From assembly GCF_017591435.1 (NCBI RefSeq), contig NC_059276.1:9677776-9741775 (forward strand): a stretch of 64,000 nucleotides of DNA, read 5' to 3'. The position numbers and the translations under genes are program-made. The DNA is from Portunus trituberculatus. Lineage: Eukaryota > Arthropoda > Malacostraca > Decapoda > Portunidae. The notes beneath the pieces were generated by a model that had not been told where the DNA came from, made no database searches, and saw nothing but the letters and a program-made list of their open reading frames with translations. Positions 24,671 through 34,948 of the stretch are shown here, in pieces. Numbering within the stretch: the stretch's first letter is position 1; each line of letters begins with the position of its first letter.

Positions 24671-27600
24671 CAACGGCGAGTGTTTATGTCAATCATATCG
24701 CGTTTCATTCCTTATTTCATCACGTCACCTCTTTAAAATAGACTAAAAACAACATTATCACACTTACATAACACTTTTAAGCACTTCTGAAGTTAAATAT
24801 TGTCACTACATATATTTACGCTTTACAATTAATTCCATCTCTTCATATTTCACTTTTTTGTTCTATCACACCACCTAATTGAAGTGAACTGAACTAAAAA
24901 CAACATTAGCACATTTAGATAACACTATTAAAGTTGTTTGAAGTTAATTATTGTCACTGCTTAAAGTACACGTCACATTTGCTTTTTACAATTATCTCTC
25001 TTCTCGTATTTCACCCTTTTTACATTATACAACTTGTTAAAATGGACTACAAACAACATTAGCACATTTAGATAACATTATTAAAGTTGTTTGAAGTTAA
25101 TTATTGTCATTATCTAGGTACACACATTTGCTCTTTACAATTACCTATCTCTCTTCTCATATTTCATCCTCTTTTTATCACATCACCTCGTTAAAAATGG
25201 ACTAACAACAACATTAGCACATTTAGATAACACTATTACAGTTGTCTAAAGTTAATTATTGCCACTACATATATTTGTGCTGTAGGGGCAGGAACCGGTT
25301 CCGGAATCGGTTCCACATGAATACAGATGGTAGATACCCATGAGTTACAAATCACAAATAGTATACTATATAGTGCTTATTATAAGAATGTTATTATTAA
25401 TATTATTTAGGAATCGTTGTAAATGCCAGTATCTACAGATGAACGAAGTAGATCGAGTATAATACAGTCATAATGTACTGCAGGCAGGCTTGTATCCATT
25501 ATTCAAAGAAATTACACGAATAATATATGAAAACTTCGTTCATACTGGTCATTGGCCAATAGCAGGCACCGATTTAGTGTTACCATATTAAAACACCATG
25601 CAACACCTCAAAATGCACCAAGACACACCTAAGACTCACTAGAAACACTCAATATAAACCAAAATCACTTACAACACTCAATATCATCCCCTACCACACT
25701 CAAAAAGCCATGCAACCCCTCAAAATACCCCAAACACACCTAAAACTCACTAAAAACACCCAATATATACCCAATTCACCCCCACACACATCCGAAAGAC
25801 TCCTAATACACACCCACACAGCTTAAAACACTCAAATTTAGCCCAAAAACACACTCAAAACACCGCACAATACCTCAAAAAGCTTCCAAAACACACTCCA
25901 AACCTGCAAATACTGGAACACATCTCAATCCACATACTCAAGGTACGTAAAATATACCTAAAAGGCCTAGAACACACTGAAAACACACAACATGCACCAA
26001 AAACACTCCTAACACTACTGAACACACTGTGATTTTATAATGCATACTGTTTGGGGTGTTTCAAGTCTTGAAACACCCCAAACAGTATGCATTATAAAAG
26101 ACGTTAAGATTAAAAGGGACACTTATCTAGATATTACACCTTGGCTTCTTATCCTATTCCGCTTCTATTTTTCATTTCTTCTTCATCCTCCTCCATTGCT
26201 TCTCCTTCGACTTCCTTCTATTGCTTCCATTTTCACGCCTGAGCCTAGAAACATACCAAAACACTAGATGTTAGACAAAATATTGAGGAAATGAAGGGTG
26301 ACTTAAGTATTGTGGCTTGGCTGTTGCTCCTCTTCCTCCCCCTTTTCTCCTTCCTTCCTCCTTATTCTCCTTTATTTCTCCTTTCTTCCTCCTCCTGCTA
26401 CCAATATCTACATACCTAAACCTAGGAACACACGAAAACACGTAGAAATCACTAGATATTAGGCAAAATATTGACGAACTGGGGTGTTGGAAAAGAGGCG
26501 CCAGCCTGAGGCTATGTTGAGTCACCACCTGGGCTGTGGTCATCCGAGAGAACGGGAACGGGGTGACTCGGCTAAATTACGTAAATAATTTGATTTCAAA
26601 AATGACTTTTAGAAAAAACGAAGCCACGGCCGAATGCATGACATTTTATGACGTGATAAATATCTAAACTAATTTTCAAAATATCAAAATATCTCCAGCT
26701 CAACTAGTTTTTTAAAAATGTCAAAATTAATTACGTTAAAAGTATAAAACATTTTCAACAATGACTTTCCTAAAACGTCCTGGAAAGTCAAGCCATTTTC
26801 ACTTGGTGAGTATTTTACCACATTTCACGGAGTCTGAGCTATCTTTTAAGGCATTCTACAGCGAGTTAGACCGAGAAGCAGAAACGTGAGCAAATAAAAT
26901 AAAGAAAAATAAGACATTTATTCAACAGCACCAAACACCATTTCAAAGTCCACATATTTCTCTCAATAGATTAATTTCACACTTAAAAGAGCATAGACGA
27001 TTCTATGATAACATCAAGGCTCACTTATAGCCCCAAAGAAAAAAATTCAAAATGGGAAATTGAAATTTTGACCGTTAAAAGCCTTTAACATACGCCATAA
27101 AACACCACTAAACACTATATATTTACCCAAAACAGGCGCGAAAAACTCTTCAAACACAACGAAACATTTATAGAAACCATAAAAACATACCATGGAGGCG
27201 TAATATTACCGTTAGGAAATATTAGGAAAAAAAGTATTTGACCCCGCAGGCTGATGGTTTGGGGGATGGTGATGGCTGGGGGACTGCGGGGGGAGACGGC
27301 CCGGAGCCAACACCGGGAACAGCGGGTGTCTTTTATCATCTCACCAAGCCAAAATCAAGCCTTATAGGGAACTTTTGACTATGGGATATGAAACGGTAGA
27401 CTACTGGCTGTTTTCTGACACTTGTTTGGTTTACGATAAGTGAAGGAAGCAAATATCAGCTTGTTTCTTTGTAATGATCGTTATACCTATCATCTTTTAA
27501 TATTTGCGTACTGTTTTCACTCTCATATGTCAAAAAAACTAAAAATAAGTGACTGGCCTTATAAATACCTTTAATTGATGGAGATAAGGCAGTGTGGAGG

Positions 27601-27695
27601 GTTGTGGCGAAGGCTTGCACTGCTTTTCTTGGTGCTGGTGCGTTATTGGTGCTTGGTGCTGCTTGAGAATTGTCGGTAATATAGCAACACTTCAC
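20831..27695 (-). CDS. Uncharacterised Arg/His/Cys-rich repeat protein, possibly Cep57-like
   Basis: Predicted minus-strand exons, in coding order: 27569-27695 (less certain), 23377-23460, 23058-23122, 21754-22734 and 20831-20926 (stop TAG). Acceptors are strong ('tttccccacag', 'ctattttcag', 'actcattacag') and all phases agree. The product is 450 residues, or 407 if it starts at the ATG at 23458. It has an N-terminal predicted helix (MEAALDLVEDTLATLRKRVE), a Lys-rich linker, two related Cys modules (RVVWK...DCLC and RVIWK...DCCLC), then three basic repeats of KSxSSC-KTH-ARPRHT-SRERK. The C-terminus IIPYIPCGAK-SHSFHIGVTAQQ loosely resembles, from memory, the SHxxxxNVQ segment of Cep57. That assignment is a guess. 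The first exon lies in a block that interrupts a tandem array, so its use is uncertain. Confidence 0.55.
21300..21469 (+). mobile_element. Non-LTR retrotransposon 3' fragment
   Basis: The plus strand reads LWNSLPASVSPTSYD, then SSFKREVSRHLSF and a stop at 21467-21469. This is the C-terminal tail of a LINE ORF2, with upstream and downstream breaks. It lies in the last intron of the minus-strand gene. Related to 13490-13730. Confidence 0.7.
21540..21712 (+). repeat. Family B repeat, 3'-truncated
   Basis: Starts 'ttaaccccttcagcaccatg' and carries the core up to 'aaaacagtctta'. The 3' inverted end is missing. Confidence 0.8.
22806..23022 (+). repeat. Family B repeat, intron of minus-strand gene
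   Basis: Forward copy with a degraded start. It retains 'acagcttcagaaac', 'catagacccttcctgatg' and the end 'cagtactgaaggggttaa'. Confidence 0.8.
23161..23345. repeat. (CT)n and (GGT)n microsatellites
   Basis: (CT)n at 23161-23180 and (GGT)n at 23204-23272, with a second GGT block at 23328-23345 just inside the intron that follows the helix exon of the minus-strand gene. Confidence 0.9.
23505..24247. repeat. Minisatellite, unit about 125 bp
   Basis: Six units containing 'aagtaaagaaaatgaaagaa', 'aacccaaaataaa' and 'ttttacaagactttatttta'. It lies in the long intron of the minus-strand gene. Confidence 0.85.
24248..24345. repeat. (AGT)n(GGT)n microsatellite
   Basis: About 70 bp of AGT followed by about 25 bp of GGT. 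Confidence 0.95.
24730..25283. repeat. Minisatellite, unit about 120 bp, left part of a split array
   Basis: Four to five units contain 'aacaacattagcacatttag', 'ataacactattaaagttg' and 'gaagttaattattgtcac'. The same array resumes at 28722, so about 3.4 kb of other DNA divides it. Confidence 0.85.
25565..26030. repeat. A/C-rich minisatellite
   Basis: Irregular units of 'aacaccatgcaacacctcaaaa', 'cctaaaactcactaaaaaca' type and single-base variants. Almost no G on the plus strand. Confidence 0.75.
26033..26099. repeat. Perfect palindrome, 33-bp arms, 1-bp spacer
   Basis: The arms 26033-26065 and 26067-26099 are exact reverse complements separated by one T at 26066. The arm starts 'ttttataatgcatactg' and ends 'ggggtgtttcaag'. 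The sequence flanking it has no such symmetry. Confidence 0.97.
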
Positions 27696-28500
27696 TTCAC
27701 TTCACTCTGAATGTGTGGGGGGGTGTCTTGAGTATGTTTGCGAGTGTTCTCGGCATACAAGAGTGTTTTTTTAGTGTTTATGGCTGTGTGTGGGTGTGTA
27801 TGGGTCAGTATAGCCCACCGCCACCACCACTGTTACCACCACCGCCACCACAAGACCACTGCCGTTTTAACCAGTAAGAAATTTAGAAATGGTACGTCTG
27901 TGAAGGCACTACGTACTGTGTGATAAAGACAGTATGAATGTCTGTGATAACTATCTATTACTAAATCTATCAATGAGATACTATACTTGTAAAAATATCA
28001 CAATGATTTATTGATTATTGTGACATCTTTCTCTTCGTTATCATGTCCAGCTTTGGTTATTTGTCAAAGCAGTATATATCAAATTGTATCTAGTTGTACA
28101 GCGAGTGTTGGCAACTCCCGCGGGAAAAGAAACGAGGTGCTTAAAAGGCAAACTGTTTCATTTCTCACATTCTATTTCTATCGATAGACTGATGATTTAA
28201 CTGATTTATTTCAACAACAATATTATGTATGTAAATAATACTACGAAAGTGTGTATGACTTCAGTCTTGCGTGATGTGATGTGAATGTTTTCCCTCTTCA
28301 TGGTTATGTGCAATACGTAGTGATGTTACGTAGCCACCCTGAGTGCTTGTGAGTTATCTTTCCCTTCCCCTTGCCCTGACAAAGGACAATAGTTTTGAGA
28401 TAGAGTAGGATACCTGTGTGAATGAAGCGTGTATGAGAACCTGAGTGTGTATATATGTCTCTTAGGACCCGGAGTCAGTACTTTGTATTCTAAAATCATC
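26100..28500. other. Mostly featureless DNA in intron and upstream of minus-strand gene
   Basis: 26160-26400 is pyrimidine-rich. 26470-26560 and 27235-27340 are locally GC-rich with short open frames but no paired splice sites of matching phase. 27700-28500 shows no feature. Apart from the possible exon at 27569-27695, I see nothing coding. Confidence 0.5.
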
Positions 28501-28721
28501 CCAACCAGTAAAATCTAGATGAATCCTGTGACACTGCATCCTTCCCTAGTAACCATCAAGCAATGCGCTGGGGATTCAGACTCTGGTATTCATTGTGTTT
28601 TGCTGATTTCCCCGAGAACCGAGAAAACGATTCCGGAACTCGCGCTCTACCGATTCCACGCGGAACTGGTTTCGACGGTTCCGCCCGTCCAAAGAACCGG
28701 TTCCTTGAATACTTGAGTTTA

Positions 28722-29045
28722 CGGTTCCTTTTTACATCATACCACCTCGTTAAAATAGACTTAAAACGACATTAGCACATTTAGATAACAGTATTTAAGG
28801 TTGTCTGAAGTTAGATATTGCCAGTAGGTACATTTGCGATTTTACAATTAATTTTCCTCTCTCTTCATATTCCAGCTCTTATTACATCACACCACCTCGT
28901 TAGAATGGACTAAAAACGACATTAGCACATTTAGAGAACAGTATTTAAGCTTGTCTGAAGTTAAATATTGCCACTACACACATTTGAGCTTTTACAAATA
29001 ATTATTAATTCCCTCTCTCTTCATAGTCCACCCATTTTACATCAA
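28722..29045. repeat. Minisatellite, right part of the split array
   Basis: Two to three units of the same 120-bp repeat as 24730-25283 ('ttagcacatttag', 'gtctgaagttaaatattgcc'). It ends about 240 bp before the SIRT6 start codon. Confidence 0.85.
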
Positions 29046-29281
29046 ATTGACTATGAAAAACTAACAGAAAATAACCATTACATATTATAATAACAATTTC
29101 TATCATATATTTAGCCTAGAAATGGATTTAGAGGTTTATTAAGAAAAAAAAATGATAGGACGCAAGAGGAAGAAGAGGAAGAGTCGTGTTTAGAGTCTTT
29201 GTGTTGAAGGTAGAAGTGACACGATTTGACCCCATCTGACCTGACCTCCCCTGTACCTCCTCGCCCCAGCAGAGGGTCAGG

Positions 29282-30548
29282 ATGGCTTGCAGCTATGCCG
29301 ATGGTCTCAGCAAATATGAAAATAAAGGAAAATTGGGACTTCCTGAGGTAAATATGGAGACTGTCTTATATTTTGTGGGTTTTACGTAAATATTGCCCAC
29401 TTGTGTTTATCTGTGGGTGTTTAGTGTTAATTCAGCCTTTATTTGTGTTATTTTAAGGTGAATTTTACGTGAACAAACACAAACAGTCAGAAATAAGTGA
29501 GGTAGATATGGGGCCTGTCATATTTTGTGGGTTCTACGTAAATATTGCCCACTTTTGTTTATCTGTAGGTGTTTAGTGTTAGTTCTGCCTTTATTTGTGT
29601 TATTTTAAAGTGATTTTTACGTGAACAAACACAAACAGTCAGAAAAAGTGAGGTACATATGGAGGCTGTTATATTTTGTGGGTTTGTATGTAAATATTGT
29701 CCTCTTTTGTTTATCTGTGGGTGTTTAGTGTTAGTTCTGCCTTTATTTGTGTTATTTTAAGGTGAGTTTTACGTGAACAAACACATACATGTAGAAAAAG
29801 GCATGTTTATTAAAATGATGTTTATTTCCCTTCCTGACAAAGATTTGAGGTTTTTAAGTAACATTATTAATTTTACCTTCATTTGTGTTACTCTAAGATG
29901 ATTTTACCTAAACAAACACACATACAGGCAGAAAAAATCACGTTTATTAAATTCATTACGTTTTTTTTTTTTCCTTTCAGACAGAAATATGAGGTTTTTT
30001 AAGTAACATTATCAATTGTATCTGTATTTGTTTGTTGTTGTTGTTGCTATATTTGTATCATTAACTGTGTCAATTTGTTCTACCTTAATGTGCTTTTACT
30101 GAAACAAACACATACAGGCAGAAAAATAGCAGGTTTATCAAAATCATAACGTTTTTTTCCCCTTACAATAGAAATTTGATATTTTTAAGTAATATTAAGT
30201 CTACCTTTTACTTAAACACACATACAGGTAGAAAAATAAAGCCAATCTGTTAATTTTGCTATTTCTTCCACCCTGACAGAAATTCGACACAGAGGAGGAG
30301 GTGGAGAGGAAGGTGCAAATACTGGCCGGCTGGATGAGAAACTCCAAACACACTGTCGTTCACACTGGTGCCGGTATCAGCACTGCAGCGGGGATACCAG
30401 ACTTCAGGTGTGTGTGTGTGTGTATTTACCTAGTTGTAGTTTTACAGGGCCTGATCTTTATGCTCGTGTGGCCCCGTCTCCATATCTACACTTATCCAAT
30501 TTTTCTTTAAAGCTATGCACACTCTTTGCCGACACCACTTCCTCACTC

Positions 30549-30586
<38 letters not shown>

Positions 30587-33500
30587 TATCCCACCAATAC
30601 TACTAATGTGTGCTATTTTTTTTTTTTTTTATTTATTTATTTTTGTTTATCTATTTTGTTAATATACGGTATTTATTTTTTTGTTTGTGTGTGAGTGTAT
30701 TTTTTTCTTATTTTTACCTATACAGCTTTGAATTAAGTTTGCATTATCTCATTTTTCATACCAAAGCTCACATCTTTTCTATATTTGTGTTTTTTGCATA
30801 GATTAGATTAATTTGTGATAAGCTTGGTGAAGTTAGATTAAGTTTGGGTATGTTAGGTTAGATTAGGTTACGTTTTGTATGATTTTATGTTGTTAAGGTT
30901 AAATTAGACTTGGTTAGGTTTGGCATCATTAGATTTAAAGGCTAAGGTGAGATTATGGTAAGGTTAGGTTTTGAAATAGAGCACAACTTTCCACAGAGGT
31001 CCCAATGGAGTGTGGACGCTGGAGAAGGAAGGACTGAAGCCTGACGTCAACATTTCCTGGGACGACGCGGCCGACACTCACACACATGGCCATCGTTAGC
31101 CTGGAGCAGCGTGGTGAGACTCTGACACTGTTCATTAGGTTAGAGTTAATTGTTAGCAGAATTAATTAAGGGGAAGAAATGGGACAGGGTAGATTGTTAG
31201 GTTAGGTTAGAAGGGTTAAAGTTAATTGTTAGAGGAATTAATTTGGGAGAAGAATTGGGATAAGGTAGATAAATGTTAGGTTAGGTTAGGTTAGAAGGGT
31301 TAGAGTTAATTGTTAGAGGAACTAATTAAGGAGAGGAATTGGGATAGGATGGATAATTGTTAGGTTTGGTTTAGTTAGATTAGGACAAGTTAGAGTTAAT
31401 TGTGCCACAGAGATGATATACTGACCCTTATCTTCATCCTTGACCTTTTCCTGATCTTTACCCCCATTGCAGGTTACGTCCAGTATGTGGTGACCCAGAA
31501 TATTGACGGTCTGCACCTTCGCTCAGGTCTCCAGCGACAGAAACTGGCTGAACTACACGGAGATATGTTTGTCGACAAGTGTAATCTGTGTCAGAGGTGA
31601 GGACTGGTGGTGGTGGTGGTGGTGGTGGTGGTGGTGGTGGTGACGACTTTCTAATCTCTTTTTAATTATTTCTTTCATTAATTTTGTTTTTATTTTTTCT
31701 TGATTTCTTTGTTGTTTTTGTTGTTAGTGGTGATGGTGGTGGTGGTGGTGACTTTCTGACCTAATTTTTGCTAGATTTTTATGCATTTTGTTTTTATTAA
31801 TTCATTTTCTTGATTTGTGTGGATGTTGTTCTTGGTGGTGGTGCTGGTGGTGATTATATTCACTTGTTTCAATTTATTTTTCCTGAATTTTCTGGGATAC
31901 CCTTAGTTGTGGTGGTGGTGGCATGATTATCCATAGATCATTTCACAACACACACTTATCCCTACATAACAAAATATAATCAAATCCTTAAACAGTTCTC
32001 AAAGCTACAGAACACTAGTAAACTCTTCATTTATTCCTCCTTCAGTCAGTTATCAGTAGTTCTTTTCATAACACACACTAGTATAACGGCAAAACATTAC
32101 TCAAGTATCCAAACATTTACTAACAAAACACTAAGACCTTCATTTGTTCCTCCTACAGACAGTTTTCAATAGTTCTTTTCATAACACACACTAGTCTTTT
32201 AACCCCTTCAGTACCATGATGTGTTTCCATATTCACTCTGCTTACTATTTGGTGACTATGCAGCTTCAGAAACTTATGTAGGGGATTAAAATAGTGACAA
32301 CTCTGGCCATTAATCTTCTGACCTCCATAGACCCTTCCTAATGTCAATAAAATGGTTTAATCGTACACAAATTTCAAGGTAAAAATGTGTCCCGGTACTG
32401 AAGGGATTAAGTAACAAAGCTTTTTCAAGTACCCAGACAGTTCTCAAAGCTAACAGAACACTAATAGGACCTTCACTTGTTCCTCCTTCTACAGGCAGTT
32501 TGTGAGGAGCTCTGCAGCAACCACAGTGGGTCAGAAGAGTGAAGGGAAGGCGTGTCCAGGGAAGAGAGGCAATGGAAGGAGGTGTCGAGGGAAGCTACAC
32601 GATAATATTCTAGACTGGGAGGATGGCTTACCTGACGCTGACCTGGATCTTGCTATCTCTCATTCCTGGTGTGTGTGTATGTGTGAGTGAGGGTGGATGG
32701 GTGCTCTCTCTCTCTCTCTCTCTCTTTCTCTTTTGCTTTCTCTTTCTCTTTTCTTTCTGTCTTGTACTTTTTCATTTTCCTGTTTTTTGTTTGCTTGAAA
32801 GACAGTAATATTTTAGTATGATAAAAATGAAATAGAAGTTGATGTGCAAAGTATACTGATAAATGCACAAAATACTTACACAGAATACTTACTCTAATAG
32901 GTGGTTTAAATTAAGTGAGGCTTGAGAAACTGAATAGTTAATGAAATGTCTCCCTGCAGTATTATTAGTCTAGAAATTAACCAAACTTATAGAAAAACAC
33001 ACAAAACAAATATACACACACTTATATATTGGTTTAAATTAAGCCAGGCTGGAGAAACTGAATAGCTAATGAAATGTCTCCGTGCAATGTTATCAATCTA
33101 AAAATGAACCAAACTTAATAGAAAACACACAAAACAAGGATACACACACTTATCACACACTTATATATTGGTTTAAATTAAGTGAGGTTCAAAATACTGA
33201 ATCCTTAATGAAGTGTCTCTGTGCAGTGTTGCTGATCTGAGCCTCTGTCTGGGAACAACACTGCAGATTGTACCCAGCGGCAACATTCCCGTGGACACTA
33301 AGAAGAGAGGAGGAAAGCTGGTCATTTGCAACCTTCAGCCCACTAAACAGGTAAGGCCAGGTGTGTGTGAGAGAGAGAGAGAGAGGACCTATTTTTTATG
33401 TTATTGCTATTATTTTATTTATATCATTATTTTATTATGTTTTAATATGTTTTAATGGTTCTGGTTGTGATTTATGACTGATATTAATTAATTAATTTAT

Positions 33501-34863
33501 TTATGTGTGTGTTATTTCTCATTTACCCTTGATTTTCTTTACAAGTGCAATGATTTATGGTTTATTTACTTCATACATGCTTTATGAATTATGTATATTG
33601 TATATGTAACCCTTTCAGTACTAGGATGCATTTTTACCATGAGTTTTGGGTGTGATTAGACAATTTTGTTTACATTAGAAAGGATCTATGGAGGTCAGAA
33701 GATTGATGGCCACAGTTGTAGTTTTTCCTGCCGTTTCCCCAAGCAGATGAGAAAACTGCAGGGAAACCCCTCGTTTTTGAGAGATGGTGGGGGAGCAGCC
33801 TAACGCTTACTCTCTCACGGACACCCCCATTTAAGGGGGCACAACCGGGAGAGACCTACCATGAGGGGATTTGACACCCTAAAGGATTCGGAGATGGGGA
33901 CGCCACCCTTACTCTGGCCTGGCTACCCAGCATTAGGGCCCACCTCAACGACTGTCTTGCATTCACAGAGATAACACTCTCTGCTAAGCGCCTACAGATG
34001 CGCCACAACTGGCAGGGCAACAATCAGACAGAAGCAGTCACATCCGTGGGGGGATTGGGACCTCTTCCACCCGTATACCCCTACTTAGGCCATGCACCCA
34101 TGCAGGGCAATGAGGCGTGAGGAGCACAACCTCACCCCACATGGGTCGTCAACCCAGAAACGCCCACCCAGACTACTGAAAGTCGTGAGTTGCTTACAAC
34201 AATCAGCAAATCTGGGACAACGGCCCCTGACATACAGGGATAGAGAACCATAGCATGCCGGGAGACACTGGATTAGTGAAGCTGTTAAGGGTATCTGCCA
34301 AGGCATACCCCATTGCTGTATGAGTGCTGTATGGAAAGAACAGTGGATAATTAGCCACAGCCCTTGGCCCCAGCACTCCGGGACTGTATTTGGCTGAGCT
34401 AATCTCATTACCAGCAGGAACCACATGGAGGTAACAGCCCCGTAACAATGTCTCATGGTACTTGCACTAGGTACTGCGGTCTGCAGTAGTCCTAGGACAC
34501 CATGGGAGGCATAGATACTCCCGCTGTATAAAGTCACCAAATAAAAAGCAGAATGAATATGGAAATGCATCATAGCACTGAAGGGGTTAAACTTTATTCT
34601 TTACATGATTTATATATGATGTCTCTTAGCTCCCATTATTTCTATATGTATGATTGTGATAAGTGACATTTAGTGCAGTGTGTGAGGGACCCGTGCATGC
34701 AAAACTGGTGATATTTGACAGATTTCTTGCTGAAGTTCTTGTAAATTTAAGTATTAGGAAAAAATTGACATATTGAGAGAGAATATTAGTCACAATGAAC
34801 TGAAGATGGTGAAAAAGTAACAAATTCTTCTTTTTTCCTTGCTTGCTACTCTCCACCACCACC

Positions 34864-34948
<85 letters not shown>

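Larger units (their letters stand above)
25284..28721. mobile_element. Block inserted in a tandem array, hAT-like left end
   Basis: The split array is separated by a block whose left edge reads 'taggggcaggaaccggttcc'. The right edge is rich in the same palindromic motif ('aagaaccggttcc' near 28697). TAGGGG...AACCGGTTCC resembles terminal inverted repeats I associate with hAT transposons. No transposase is recognisable, and the right end is not a clean inverted copy. The block holds an AC-rich array, a perfect palindrome, and a possible exon of the minus-strand gene. A segmental duplication of the array is an alternative explanation. Confidence 0.4.

Noticed and set aside
26033..26099. microRNA precursor
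   Set aside because: Arms are perfectly complementary with a one-base loop, unlike animal miRNA hairpins, which have a real loop and mismatches.
26271..26543. Minus-strand frame MTTAQVVTQ as first exon of the minus-strand gene
   Set aside because: The possible donor after MTTAQ is in phase 0, which does not fit the exon starting at 23460; the exon at 27569-27695 fits.
34085..34573. 162-codon minus-strand frame
   Set aside because: Lies inside the nested insertion; no domain, and composition does not look coding.
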